64,000 nucleotides of DNA from Marinilactibacillus piezotolerans (GTDB taxonomy: Bacteria; Bacillota; Bacilli; Lactobacillales; Carnobacteriaceae_A): the NCBI RefSeq assembly GCF_900169305.1, contig NZ_FWDP01000004.1, positions 868,001 through 932,000 on the forward strand. Reading direction: 5' to 3'. The notes under the pieces are model-generated. The model did not search any database. It was not told where the DNA came from and saw nothing but the letters and a program-made list of their open reading frames with translations. Shown in pieces: positions 10,234-19,416 of this stretch. How positions within the stretch are numbered: the stretch's first letter is position 1; every line of letters begins with the position of its first letter. A program made the translations under genes and the position numbers.

Positions 10234-10350
10234 ATGTCAAAGAAAGACAACAAAAAAAAATCTAACATTATTTCTAAGATTATTATCTGGGGGATGGTCA
10301 TTACAATGATTATTCCAGCGATCGCAGCGCTGCTACAAGCGATTTTGTAG
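10234..10350 (+). CDS. Small membrane protein, DUF4044-like
   Basis: A 38-residue ORF easily missed because of its size. A strongly basic head (MSKKDNKKK) is followed by one membrane segment of about 22 residues (IIIWGMVITMIIPAIAALLQAIL). This matches the layout of the DUF4044 proteins that recur in Lactobacillales, from memory of the family. It has two plausible promoters upstream and a strong terminator four bases after the stop, so it forms a free-standing transcription unit. The ribosome-binding site is weak (GAAAGTTGG). The function is unknown. Confidence 0.7.
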   Translation: MSKKDNKKKSNIISKIIIWGMVITMIIPAIAALLQAIL

Positions 10351-10353
10351 ACG

Positions 10354-10384
10354 AAGTCATGGAACCTGTTTCCATGACTTTTTT
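10354..10384 (+). terminator. Terminator of the small membrane ORF
   Basis: AAGTCATGGAA / TTCCATGACTT stem with a five-base loop and six T. The opposite strand lacks a T run, so it works on the plus strand only. Confidence 0.85.
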
Positions 10385-10404
10385 GTTTACTGAATAAAAC
10401 ACCG

Positions 10405-12114
10405 CTAAGCTTTTTTCTTTTGTCCTGCTAATGACAATAATTCTTTGGCTGTATCCATCGTCAGCTTTGTAATCTCGCTACCGGCCAGCATGCGTGCAAC
10501 TTCAGATACTTTATCTTCGTCTGCCAGCTGTTCGACATGTGTACTGGTTCTTTCGTCTATAACAACTTTGCTGATGTATAAATGCTGATCCGCCATTGCT
10601 GCCACTTGCGGAAGATGGGTAATACATAAAACTTGTGAATGATAAGCTACAGAGTAGATTTTATCTGCAATGGCTTGAGCAACTCTTCCGCTCACCCCTG
10701 TATCCACCTCATCAAAAATGATACTCGTGATTCCCTGTTCTTTTGAAAAGACTGTTTTCATTGCCAGCATCATACGGGATAGTTCTCCGCCTGATGCAAC
10801 CTTGACTAAAGGTTTCAAAGGTTCTCCAGGATTGGTCGCTACATAAAATTCAACCTTATCCATTCCATTCTCATGAGCCGTCTCGATCGTAAAAGATTCA
10901 ATCGACTGACTGAAATGAACTGAAAAAACGACTTTGTCCATAAACAATTCTTTTAATTGTTCATGAATCGCTTTTTCCAGCTTCACTGCTGCTTCTCTTC
11001 TAGCGCTCGACAATCGGCTCCCGACTTTCAGCAACTCAACTTCCAGTTCTTTGATTCTCTTGATCAGGTGATCCATCTGACCTTCTCGGTTTTCGATTTT
11101 CTCCAGCTCTTCAACTGCATTGTTATAAAAAGATTTGATTTCTTTGATCGAACTGCCATATTTTCTTTTCAGCTGCTGAATCAGATTCAACCTTTCTTCA
11201 ATCTGATTTAAGCGCTCTTCATCATATTCCAAGTTATCCATTTCGTTATAAATATCACTGGAGGCTTCTTGAATCTGGAAAAAAGCTGCAGAAATCGTAT
11301 CAGAAATTTGCTTGAATCGTTCATCCATCGACTCGATCGAGGCCATAATATCCATTGCCTGTCCTACAAGGTCCAAACCGCCGCTCTCTTCTTCACCCTG
11401 AAGGGCTTGATAACTGTTTGAAAGAGCTTCAACGATTGACTGATAATTGGACAGCTTCTGTTCTTCTTCTTTTAAATGCTCTTCTTCTTGATCTTCTTCT
11501 AATTCCGCTTCACCGATTTCTTGAACTTGAAAACTCAGAATATCTTGTCTCTGCGCTAATTCCTGTTCATTATACTGCCAGTTTTTCTGTTCTTTTTTAA
11601 CCGCTCTATATTCTCTGAAAAGTGATTCAAACTGTTTTTTTGCAGAAACAAGGTCTTTATCTCCATACTGATCGAGCAACTCGATATGACTTTCAGGAAG
11701 CATCAGTTCTTGATGTTCATTCTGACCATGGATATCGATCAAAGCATTACCAATCTCCTTCAAAACGGCTATCGTTACAATACTGCCGTTGACCCGGCAG
11801 ACATTCCGTCCGGTAGTATAGATTTCTCTCTGGATCATAATCACTTGATCATCGGAATCAATCGCATGCTTCTCGAATAATTCTGCTAATTCTTTATTAC
11901 CATTTAGAGAAAACTGCCCTTCAAGCAGACACTTCTTTTCACCATAGCGAACGAATTCAGAAGAGCCTCTACCTCCTGCAAGTAGTCCTACAGCATCAAT
12001 GATAATAGACTTCCCCGCACCTGTTTCTCCTGTTAAAACGGTCATGCCTTGTTTAAAATCTAATGTTAATTCTTGGATAATCGCAAAATTTTGAATATGC
12101 AATGCTTGCAGCAA
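10405..12114 (-). CDS. recN: DNA repair protein RecN
   Basis: A 569-residue SMC-like ATPase that gathers at double-strand breaks early in recombinational repair. I start it at TTG 12114, six bases after GGGAGGG. A longer open frame begins 13 codons upstream, but this start gives the family N-terminus MLQALHIQNFAII. Walker A GETGAGKS is at 29-36, a central coiled coil spans about 150-400, the ABC signature is VASGGELSRMMLA and Walker B is SIIFDEVDTGVSG. It follows argR by 44 bases, the standard argR-recN pair of Firmicutes. Confidence 0.95.
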   Translation of the reverse strand: MLQALHIQNFAIIQELTLDFKQGMTVLTGETGAGKSIIIDAVGLLAGGRGSSEFVRYGEKKCLLEGQFSLNGNKELAELFEKHAIDSDDQVIMIQREIYTTGRNVCRVNGSIVTIAVLKEIGNALIDIHGQNEHQELMLPESHIELLDQYGDKDLVSAKKQFESLFREYRAVKKEQKNWQYNEQELAQRQDILSFQVQEIGEAELEEDQEEEHLKEEEQKLSNYQSIVEALSNSYQALQGEEESGGLDLVGQAMDIMASIESMDERFKQISDTISAAFFQIQEASSDIYNEMDNLEYDEERLNQIEERLNLIQQLKRKYGSSIKEIKSFYNNAVEELEKIENREGQMDHLIKRIKELEVELLKVGSRLSSARREAAVKLEKAIHEQLKELFMDKVVFSVHFSQSIESFTIETAHENGMDKVEFYVATNPGEPLKPLVKVASGGELSRMMLAMKTVFSKEQGITSIIFDEVDTGVSGRVAQAIADKIYSVAYHSQVLCITHLPQVAAMADQHLYISKVVIDERTSTHVEQLADEDKVSEVARMLAGSEITKLTMDTAKELLSLAGQKKKA

Positions 12115-12158
12115 AGCAAACCCTCCCACTCTAAAGATGATTAACCGCTTCATAAGTT

Positions 12159-12608
12159 TTATACAAATGAAATCATACGTCTTTGAAATACATCTGCCTG
12201 TTTTTCTGATCGACAGATAATCAAAACAGAATTATCTCCTGAGATACATCCGAAAACTTCTTCATAATTTGCTGTCTCTACCAGCGCGCCTAATGCAAAT
12301 GCATTACCAGGCAGCGTTTTGATCAGTACAAACTCTTTCTGTGTATCAATGGAGACAAAAGCATCTTTCATCAATCTAGACAATTTTTTTGAAATATTGA
12401 AATTCATTTCAGGCGGCACACTGTACTGATACCCTCCAGATTGAGAAGGCACTTTGATCAGCTGCATTTCTTTTATATCCCGGGAAATAGTAGCTTGAGT
12501 CACTTCGATTCCCCGCTCTTTTAATATACTGACAAAATGTTCTTGCTTTTGAATCGTTTCTTGCTGGACAAGCTGTTTTAATAACTGATGGCGTTCTTTC
12601 TTTTTCAT
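12159..12608 (-). CDS. argR: ArgR/AhrC-family arginine repressor with altered effector motif
   Basis: A 149-residue hexameric transcription factor. An N-terminal winged helix contains the DNA-reading ATISRDIKEMQL (39-50). A linker and an oligomerisation/arginine domain with KTLPGNAFALGALVE (97-111) follow. In AhrC and most ArgR the effector loop reads GDD, and both Asp contact arginine. Here it is GDN (124-126), so the second Asp is missing. That change may weaken or alter arginine binding, as in lactococcal ArgR, where two paralogues share the work. Candidate self-operator and promoter sequences lie upstream. Confidence 0.92.
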   Translation of the reverse strand: MKKKERHQLLKQLVQQETIQKQEHFVSILKERGIEVTQATISRDIKEMQLIKVPSQSGGYQYSVPPEMNFNISKKLSRLMKDAFVSIDTQKEFVLIKTLPGNAFALGALVETANYEEVFGCISGDNSVLIICRSEKQADVFQRRMISFV

Positions 12609-12728
12609 CTATACGACACTCCTACTCTAAGCTCAGTGATCACGTTAAGGTTTAATGTACTCGTCAATTTAAGTTTAAGAACATAAATGCTGCTCTAAAC
12701 TATATATAAAAACCGATGGTCATATACA

Positions 12729-12784
12729 GTATATTTATGCATTTGTTCACCCTATAGTATACTCTAGAAGACACTGAGATTAAA
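12729..12784 (-). promoter_or_regulatory. argR promoter with a candidate ARG box
   Basis: On the minus strand TTTAAT (12779-12784), a 17-base spacer and TATACT (12756-12761). Just downstream, TGCATAAATATACT (about 12729-12742) resembles the ARG box TGAAT-wwww-ATTCA with three mismatches, a placement that would allow self-repression. Confidence 0.4.
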
Positions 12785-12847
12785 GCAAAATGTACATTCT
12801 GATTATGAATTTTTAAACTATTTAAAAAAGTTATATACAGGAATACA

Positions 12848-13660
12848 TCATTCTTTAGATAGATAATCCTCGCTGGAAAGAACTTGTTCGATGATTTTCT
12901 CTAAATCGATGTGGTCAGAATTTATATTTTTCAAATATGCTAAAAATTCTATATTCCCTTTTCCGCCTGTGATCGGAGAAACCGTCAATCCAGCAATTGT
13001 ATATTCATTCTGCTGGACAAATGATAGAATATCTTGAAGAACTGTTCTATGGACTCTTGTATCCGTGATGATTCCATTGTCACCAACATCTTCTCTATAA
13101 GCTTCAAACTGAGGTTTAATGAGCGCAACCACTTCGCCATTCGGCTCTAGTATTGTTTTCAAGGCTGGCAGTATTTTTTTTAAGGAAATAAACGAAACAT
13201 CGATTGTTGCTGCCTGAGGTTGACCAGCTTTGAAGTCTGACAGTTGGCTGTGTCTAAAATTCGTCTGTTCCATTACGGTAACCCGGTCATCATTCCTCAG
13301 TTTCCAAGCCAGCTGATTGGTACCAACGTCCAATGCATATACGCGTGATGCACCATTCTGCAGTGCTGCATCAGTAAAGCCGCCTGTAGAAGATCCAATA
13401 TCTAAGACGACTTTATCTTTCAAATTTAGCTGGTAGTGGTCAATCGCCTTTTCAAGTTTCAAACCACCTCGGCTGACGTATTTTAATGGTTTGCCTTTTA
13501 CATACAATTCTGTTTCCAACGGCCACTTCTCTCCAGCAGTCAAGACCTGTACTTCATCTCGATTATAGACGGAACCAGTCATAATCAGTCTTTTTGCTTT
13601 CTCACTGTCCTCAGCCCATCCTTGTCGAACCAGCAGCTGATCCGCACGCTGTTTTTTCAA
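12848..13660 (-). CDS. tlyA: TlyA family rRNA (cytidine-2'-O)-methyltransferase
   Basis: A 270-residue protein. An N-terminal S4 RNA-binding domain (RADQLLVRQGWAEDSEKAKRLIMTG) precedes a FtsJ-like methyltransferase with the SAM motif VLDIGSSTGGFTDAAL (85-100) and the Asp-Val motif TIDVSFISLKKILP. TlyA methylates 2'-OH groups of cytidines in 16S and 23S rRNA; the B. subtilis member here is YqxC. Older annotations call it hemolysin A. It lies between ispA and argR, the usual Firmicutes order. GAGGAACCTCT lies just ahead of the start. Confidence 0.92.
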   Translation of the reverse strand: MKKQRADQLLVRQGWAEDSEKAKRLIMTGSVYNRDEVQVLTAGEKWPLETELYVKGKPLKYVSRGGLKLEKAIDHYQLNLKDKVVLDIGSSTGGFTDAALQNGASRVYALDVGTNQLAWKLRNDDRVTVMEQTNFRHSQLSDFKAGQPQAATIDVSFISLKKILPALKTILEPNGEVVALIKPQFEAYREDVGDNGIITDTRVHRTVLQDILSFVQQNEYTIAGLTVSPITGGKGNIEFLAYLKNINSDHIDLEKIIEQVLSSEDYLSKE

Positions 13661-13698
13661 TAGAGGTTCCTCTTTTCATTTATATTTTTAGAGTTCAT

Positions 13699-14580
13699 TT
13701 ATTCCAGTGCCAGCGAATCTATAAATGTTAGTAATATTTCAGCATCAAACATCTGATTCGATTGATGGACTTTTTGAACGTTTTCTTTGGCTGAATCCAG
13801 TTCTTGCTGCAATCGGTTCTGAGCATTTTCAAGCCCCAACAGAGAGGGATAAGTGCTTTTCCCTAACTTGCTGTCCGCACCGATTGCTTTCCCCAGTTCT
13901 TCTGAATCTCCAATTACATCTAAGATATCATCTCGAATCTGATAAGCAATACCTATTTTACGAGCTGTTTCTTCTAAATAATCAATTGATACTTCATCCG
14001 CATCAGCGATAACGCCTCCAGCCAGCATAGCAAAACGCAGTAATTCGCCGGTTTTTCTAGCATGGATGGCTTCCAGATCTTCTAGATCGAGCTGTGCATT
14101 TTCACCGTCGATATCCGCTTGCTGACCGCCGATCATTCCTTCATACCCAGCGCAATAAGCCAGTTCCTTAATCAGATATACTTTTTTCTCGGGAACGATT
14201 TCTCCACGAGTGATTAATTCAAACGCCTTTGTTAAAAGGGCATCACCTGCAAGGATGGCAGTTGATTCAGAGAAGCGAATGTGACTGGTTGGCTTTCCAC
14301 GGCGCAGGTCATCATCATCCATTGCAGGCAGATCATCATGAATCAGCGAATACGTATGGATATATTCCAACGCTGCTGCAGCTGGATAACCAGCCTCGAC
14401 AGTTTGATCAAATGCCTTCAGTACTGCCAATAACAGAAGCGGACGCAGTCTTTTACCGCCAGCTTCCAATGAATACTGCATAGCTTCTTCAATCACAGTA
14501 TTGCTGACAGAATCAATTAAATTAAGACTGTAGGTTTCAAACGGGGTTAATTCTTTTTGATAAAACTCCTGAAACTTCAT
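13699..14580 (-). CDS. ispA: Polyprenyl (farnesyl/geranylgeranyl) diphosphate synthase
   Basis: A 293-residue all-alpha trans-prenyltransferase. The first aspartate-rich motif is HDDLPAMDDDDLRRG (81-95) and the second is YQIRDDILDVIGD (about 217-229). KRLRP binds the homoallylic diphosphate. The residues before the first motif (TYSLIHDD) fit a short-chain C15 synthase. The product feeds undecaprenyl phosphate and menaquinone synthesis. It follows xseB by ten bases, so it is in the ExoVII operon. Confidence 0.93.
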   Translation of the reverse strand: MKFQEFYQKELTPFETYSLNLIDSVSNTVIEEAMQYSLEAGGKRLRPLLLLAVLKAFDQTVEAGYPAAAALEYIHTYSLIHDDLPAMDDDDLRRGKPTSHIRFSESTAILAGDALLTKAFELITRGEIVPEKKVYLIKELAYCAGYEGMIGGQQADIDGENAQLDLEDLEAIHARKTGELLRFAMLAGGVIADADEVSIDYLEETARKIGIAYQIRDDILDVIGDSEELGKAIGADSKLGKSTYPSLLGLENAQNRLQQELDSAKENVQKVHQSNQMFDAEILLTFIDSLALE

Positions 14581-14590
14581 ATCGCCACTC

Positions 14591-14827
14591 CTAGTTTTCC
14601 TGAATATTCAAATCTTCATTAAACGGTTTTTCTTCGCCATTCTTATTAACGATCTTCGTCATTGTTTCCTCTGCTTCTTGAAGTGTTTTTTTACACTGTC
14701 TGCTCAATTTAATGCCTTCTTGGAACTGATCCAGCGCTTCTTCCAGCGGTACATCCCCCTGCTCTAATTTAGAGACAATTTCTTCCAACTGTTTTAAAGC
14801 AGTATCAAATGTTACTTCTTCTGACAT
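14591..14827 (-). CDS. xseB: Exodeoxyribonuclease VII small subunit
   Basis: A 78-residue helical subunit. The family pattern FDTALKQLEEIVSKLEQGDVPLEEALDQFQEGIKL is intact. Several copies wrap one XseA to form the enzyme that degrades single-stranded DNA into short oligonucleotides. It is placed 40 bases after xseA and ten before ispA. Confidence 0.95.
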   Translation of the reverse strand: MSEEVTFDTALKQLEEIVSKLEQGDVPLEEALDQFQEGIKLSRQCKKTLQEAEETMTKIVNKNGEEKPFNEDLNIQEN

Positions 14828-14867
14828 GATTTCCCCTTCTTTCGAATCTTTTTTTATCCATCTCTTT

Positions 14868-16214
14868 TTAATGTTTATCCTGTTTAATGTCTACAACTTC
14901 AGCTGTAAATGATCCATCTGATAACTGTACAGAAATTTTGTCAGAAGCTGATAGATCGTCCGTCGACTTGATCACTTGCGTTTCTTTTCGAACATACGCA
15001 TATCCTCTGCCTAGTATCTTTAACGGCGAGAGATGTTCCAGCGACTGAATATTATAAGTCAATTGCTTATCTGCTTGACGGATCAGTTGGTTTTGGGCAC
15101 GAATCAGCTGTTTTTCCAGCTGATCCACATCCCGCCGATATTGTTCGATCTGCTGGGTTGGATCTACTGCTTTTAATCGCTGACTCAACAACCGGCTTTC
15201 TTGATTTGCCTGCATCAGTTTTTCTTTCATAACTTGCAAAAGCTGCTGGTGAAGCTGATCCGCGTTTTGGCTGTATCCTTCATAAAGACGCTGCGGTTGT
15301 CTGAAAATATAAGATCGTTCAATCCGGTTCAACCGTTCTTTCAAAGCTTGAAGTCTGGTTTGATAGGCTCGTAACAAGCGATGTTCCTGCTGTTCGATCT
15401 TCATTAATTCTTCTGATAGTACCGGAACAGCCAATTCAGCAGCAGCTGTAGGCGTTGCTGCTCTGACATCCGCTGCCAGATCTGATAAAGTTGTATCTGT
15501 TTCGTGGCCAACAGAAGAAATAATCGGAGTTTCAGCAGCCACGATCGCCCGTACCACAATTTCTTCGTTGAATGGCCATAGATCTTCAAAAGATCCCCCG
15601 CCGCGAGCAACAATCAGCGTATCAAAATGGCCTTTTGCCTCCGCTCTGGTAATATTCTCAGCTATAGAGGCTGCAGCTTTTTCCCCTTGAACCAATGTAG
15701 GGAAAAGAACCAGTTCAACAGAGGGAAATCTTCTTTTTACAGTTGTTATAATGTCTCTGATTACTGCTCCGCTTTGGCTAGTAATGATTCCGATTCTTTT
15801 AGGAAATTTAGGAAGCTGTTTTTTCAGAGACTCATCAAAAATCCCTTCAGCTGCCAGCCGTTTTTTTGATTCTTCATAGGCTTTGTATAAAGCTCCTACG
15901 CCGTCAGGCTCCATGTGCTCAATATAGATCTGATACGCCCCGGTACGTTCGTAAACAGAAACACGTCCGATGACTAAAACGCTCATACCCTCTTCCGGCT
16001 GGAACTTCAATTTTTTGTACTCTCCATAAAACATAACTGCAGATAATTTTGCCTGATCATCTTTCAAACTGAAATACTGATGACTGTTTCGGCGATTACG
16101 GTTAAAGTTGGAAATTTCTCCTGTCAGAAAAATCCTTTCCATATAAGGATCCTTATCAAACTTCATCTTGATGTATTTCGTCAGCTGAGAAACGGTTAAG
16201 TATTGTTCTTGCAT
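14868..16214 (-). CDS. xseA: Exodeoxyribonuclease VII large subunit
   Basis: A 448-residue catalytic subunit. I start at ATG 16214 (MQEQYLTVSQLTKYIK), after AAAGGAGG; the open frame extends 35 codons further but encodes an unrelated hydrophobic stretch. The order is an OB-fold (to about 100), then a catalytic domain with IGIITSQSGAVIRDI, GGGSFEDLWPFN and SSVGHETDTTLSDLAADVRAATPTAAAE, a long coiled coil, and a C-terminal strand that returns to the core (GRGYAYVRK). folD, which normally separates nusB and xseA, is not here. Confidence 0.95.
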   Translation of the reverse strand: MQEQYLTVSQLTKYIKMKFDKDPYMERIFLTGEISNFNRNRRNSHQYFSLKDDQAKLSAVMFYGEYKKLKFQPEEGMSVLVIGRVSVYERTGAYQIYIEHMEPDGVGALYKAYEESKKRLAAEGIFDESLKKQLPKFPKRIGIITSQSGAVIRDIITTVKRRFPSVELVLFPTLVQGEKAAASIAENITRAEAKGHFDTLIVARGGGSFEDLWPFNEEIVVRAIVAAETPIISSVGHETDTTLSDLAADVRAATPTAAAELAVPVLSEELMKIEQQEHRLLRAYQTRLQALKERLNRIERSYIFRQPQRLYEGYSQNADQLHQQLLQVMKEKLMQANQESRLLSQRLKAVDPTQQIEQYRRDVDQLEKQLIRAQNQLIRQADKQLTYNIQSLEHLSPLKILGRGYAYVRKETQVIKSTDDLSASDKISVQLSDGSFTAEVVDIKQDKH

Positions 16215-16421
16215 GTTCTTTTCTGCCTCCTTTCTGTGTTCATTTTTATACAAAAAGAAAGAGAGCGAAAAAAGAGGAATGCCGATAATCCAATGCACTC
16301 CTGTTTCTTCCCTCTTCATCTGATCACGCTTACTGCGGCAATAAACGCAACCTTCTTTGATTATTAGAAGTTAAGTTCATGTGTCTATTACTGGAGCAAC
16401 TTTTTTCATTATGAAATCATA

Positions 16422-16904
16422 TTAAGACTGTGTGTTTACAATGCTTTGAAGAACACCATTAACAAATTTGCTGGCTTTTTCATCATTAAAGTCTTTTGTT
16501 AACTCGATTGCTTCATTCATTACTACACGCTTATCTATTTCTTTTTGATACAGCAGTTCATATGCAGCAAGTCTTAAGATCAATAAATTTGTTCTTTCCA
16601 AACGCGATAATGTCCAATTTTTTAAATGTTTTGAAATCGTATGGTCGATTTCATTTTCATTTTTTTGAACACCAGTGACCAGCGTATTAAGATACACAAG
16701 AGCATCGTTAATAATCTGAGTCCCATTTTTATCTTCTGGCAGAACTTTCTGCATAGCTTCTTCAGCTGTCAGTTCTTCTTTGAATTCCAGTTCACTGCCA
16801 AGTGAAAACTGGATCACTTCATCTACTGTACAATCAATATCTGTGGCCAACTGGAAAAGAGACTGAAAGGCTTTTTCCCGAATCACACGCCTAACGGTTC
16901 TCAC
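16422..16904 (-). CDS. nusB: Transcription antitermination factor NusB
   Basis: A 160-residue all-helical RNA-binding protein that, with NusE (S10), marks rRNA transcripts for antitermination. It shows RRVIREKAFQSLFQL at the start and the C-terminal signature AYELLYQKEIDKRVVMNEAIELTKDFNDEKASKFVNGVL. It overlaps the Asp23-family gene by four bases, which implies coupled translation. Confidence 0.95.
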   Translation of the reverse strand: MRTVRRVIREKAFQSLFQLATDIDCTVDEVIQFSLGSELEFKEELTAEEAMQKVLPEDKNGTQIINDALVYLNTLVTGVQKNENEIDHTISKHLKNWTLSRLERTNLLILRLAAYELLYQKEIDKRVVMNEAIELTKDFNDEKASKFVNGVLQSIVNTQS

Positions 16905-17323
16905 TTTTCCTCATCTTCTTCCGATTCCAATTCAAATAATTCTTGGAGATTTGATTTTTCAGGCACTATTCCTACAATATGAATATTGATTTCAGATAGT
17001 GCGATTTCTGTCATATGATACACTTGTTCACGAATACGCTGTTGGATTTCAGTAGCCACTTTAGGCACATTTACACCGTATTTAAAGTAACAGTAGACTT
17101 CTACTTTCAAGCCTTCTTCATCAGATACAAGGTGTACCCCTTTGTTATGACTGGTTTTTCCAAACATGGATTTTACTTCAGTTGCAAATCTTCCCTGCAT
17201 TGCATAGACGCCGTCCACTTCATTCGCTGCAATACCGGCAATGACTTCCAGTACTTCTGGTGCTACTTCGATTTCTCCATAAGGATTAACGTCGCGATGT
17301 GTAATATTGGTTTGTTCCTCCAC
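16901..17323 (-). CDS. Asp23/Gls24 family envelope stress protein, YqhY-like
   Basis: A 140-residue cytoplasmic protein with the DUF322/Asp23 fold: GEIEVAPEVLEVIAGIAANEVDGVYAMQG, VKVEVYCYFKYGVNVPKVATEIQQRIREQV, and NIHIVGIVPE at the end. The C-terminus is acidic. The position between efp and nusB matches B. subtilis yqhY, which in that species is linked to acetyl-CoA carboxylase; the accBC genes are absent here. The exact role is unsettled. Confidence 0.9.
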   Translation of the reverse strand: MEEQTNITHRDVNPYGEIEVAPEVLEVIAGIAANEVDGVYAMQGRFATEVKSMFGKTSHNKGVHLVSDEEGLKVEVYCYFKYGVNVPKVATEIQQRIREQVYHMTEIALSEINIHIVGIVPEKSNLQELFELESEEDEEK

Positions 17324-17362
17324 TACTATTCCTCCTTTTAGATCTTTACTGAGTTAAAATGC

Positions 17363-17920
17363 TCAGGCACGTGATACGTATGAACCTTCAGCAGTGTTGA
17401 CGATCAGTACGTCGTCTTTGTTGACAAACAATGGTACGGTAACGACTGCACCTGTTTCAAGTGTAGCTGGCTTAGAGCCTCCTGATGTTGTATCACCGCG
17501 GATTCCCGGTTCTGTTTCAACAACTTTCAGTTCAACTTTTGTAGGCAACTCTACCCCTAAAACTTCGCTTCCGAACATCATGATGTCGACCAGCATATTT
17601 TCTTTCATAAATTTCAATTCATCTTCGATTTGATCTTGAGGAATTTCAAGCTGCTCGTAAGTCTCTGTATCCATGAAGACATGAGTTCCAGCATTATCAT
17701 AAAGATATTGCATGTTTTTGTTTTCGATATGAGCCGTTTCCAGTTTTTCTCCAGCGCGGAATGTTTTATCTTGTACCGCACCTGTTCTAAGATTTTTCAA
17801 TTTTGAACGAACAAATGCCGCTCCTTTTCCTGGTTTAACATGTTGAAATTCCAGTACTCTCCAGATATTTCCGTCGTATTCAATCGTAAGACCTGTTTTA
17901 AATTCATTTGTTGAAATCAT
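17363..17920 (-). CDS. efp: Elongation factor P
   Basis: A 185-residue three-domain translation factor that relieves ribosome stalling at polyproline. The N-terminal KOW-like domain carries the tip loop [11 protein letters not shown] with Lys32, the residue modified with 5-aminopentanol in Bacillus. The C-terminal domain ends in the signature [35 protein letters not shown] precedes the ATG. The pepP-yqhY-nusB neighbourhood is conserved in Firmicutes. Confidence 0.97.
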   Translation of the reverse strand: MISTNEFKTGLTIEYDGNIWRVLEFQHVKPGKGAAFVRSKLKNLRTGAVQDKTFRAGEKLETAHIENKNMQYLYDNAGTHVFMDTETYEQLEIPQDQIEDELKFMKENMLVDIMMFGSEVLGVELPTKVELKVVETEPGIRGDTTSGGSKPATLETGAVVTVPLFVNKDDVLIVNTAEGSYVSRA

Positions 17921-18104
17921 TCTGTCAGTTTCCTCCTAAAATCGTTTCCTATTATTCAGTTTTCCTCTTTGATCAGTCCCAGATATCGATTTGTTATTTG
18001 GCTGATATAGATACGTTTATTGTACCATGCTTTGAAGAGAAATGCTTATATTCCGAGTGTTCTGCTGTCTTTTTTCATTAGAATTTCACTTTCGGTTTCC
18101 CTTT

Positions 18105-19166
18105 TTACAGGATAATCAATTCTTTTGTTGATTTCATCAAGTTGCGATTTCCCGATTCAGTGATCAGCAAGTCATCTTCAATACGTACTCCGCCTAAACC
18201 TGGAATATAAATACCGGGTTCATTTGTGATCATATTTCCCACGACAAGCGGCTGATCGTTTTTAAAACTGATGCCAGGTCCTTCGTGAACTTCCAGCCCA
18301 ATACCATGACCTGTAGAATGTCCGAAAGCTTCGCCGTATCCCTGTTCAGTAATATAGTCTCTGGCAATGGCATCCAATTCCGCACCAGTCATCCCTGCTT
18401 TTGCAGCGGCCGTGACCTTTAAATTAGCATCAAGAACGATCTGATGGATTTTTTTCAGTTCTTCTCCTGGATCTCCAACTGCAAACGTACGCGTCATGTC
18501 TGAAATATATCCTTTGTAGTAACAACCGAAGTCGATCGTGACCATGTCTCCCTGCTCGATCACTTTATCGCTGGCTACTCCATGCGGCATAGCTGAACGA
18601 ATCCCGCTGGCAACGATCGTATCGAAAGAAACGCCTGAAGCTCCACGCTCGCGCATAAAGAAATCCAGTTCATTCGCTACTTTGATTTCTGTCATGCCAG
18701 GTTTGATATAAGTTAGTATATGTTCAAAAGCTGCTTCTGTGATTTCAATCGCTTGCTGGATCAATTCAACTTCAGTTTCATCTTTGATTTCTCTCAACTG
18801 TTCAACCAATGAGCTGACAGGTACGAGTTCACATCCTAGAGAAGCATTAATGGATTGATATGCAGCATAGCTTACATAGTTTTCTTCAAAACCGAGTTTG
18901 CTGATCCCTTCAGCTTCAACTATTTTAGCCACTTCATCGTAGATAGGCCCTTTATTTTGAATAACTTTAAATCCTTCTGCCTGTTTAGCCGCTTGTTCTG
19001 TATATCTGAAATCCGTCACAAAGAAAGCTTTCTCTCTCGTGATGACACTTAATCCTGTAGTCCCAGTAAACCCAGACGCATATCTCAAATTATAGCTGCT
19101 GGTAATTAAAATCGCATCAAGTTTCTGTTCTGCAAGTTTCGTTTGTATATTGTTTATCCGTGACAT
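18105..19166 (-). CDS. M24 Xaa-Pro aminopeptidase/dipeptidase, YqhT-like
   Basis: A 353-residue metallopeptidase that cleaves before or after proline. A creatinase-type N-terminal domain (to about 125) precedes the pita-bread domain. Metal ligands are visible: Asp in VTIDFGC, Asp in SDMTRTF, His in GHSTGHGIGLEVHEG, Glu in TNEPGIYIPG and Glu in GVRIEDDLLI. The position upstream of efp matches yqhT/pepP. A second M24 enzyme, PepQ, is at 35963-37054. Which of X-Pro dipeptides or longer N-terminal X-Pro peptides it prefers cannot be told from sequence. Confidence 0.92.
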   Translation of the reverse strand: MSRINNIQTKLAEQKLDAILITSSYNLRYASGFTGTTGLSVITREKAFFVTDFRYTEQAAKQAEGFKVIQNKGPIYDEVAKIVEAEGISKLGFEENYVSYAAYQSINASLGCELVPVSSLVEQLREIKDETEVELIQQAIEITEAAFEHILTYIKPGMTEIKVANELDFFMRERGASGVSFDTIVASGIRSAMPHGVASDKVIEQGDMVTIDFGCYYKGYISDMTRTFAVGDPGEELKKIHQIVLDANLKVTAAAKAGMTGAELDAIARDYITEQGYGEAFGHSTGHGIGLEVHEGPGISFKNDQPLVVGNMITNEPGIYIPGLGGVRIEDDLLITESGNRNLMKSTKELIIL

Positions 19167-19276
19167 CTTAACACCCTATCTATAAAAGATCTCTTAATTC
19201 ATTCGCTGACCTGTCGATTATTCGGTATTCAGCATGAAAAGAGTCGTTTGAACTCTTTTATTATAACAAACGATTG

Positions 19277-19317
19277 AAAAAAAAGAAACGCGCGAACAGA
19301 GCCGCTGACGTTTCTTA
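19277..19317 (-). terminator. Terminator of the comG operon
   Basis: On the minus strand AAGAAACG pairs with CGTTTCTT across an 18-base loop that contains further GC pairs, followed by eight T. It lies about 100 bases after comGG. Confidence 0.65.
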
Positions 19318-19416
19318 TGTTGGTACGCTTGAGATTCGTTTGAATCAATGATTATAGATCAGCGTTTAGTCAGTCAGCCGGAAGCCGTCACAAGGAATCT
19401 CCTTCCCTCATGCTCG

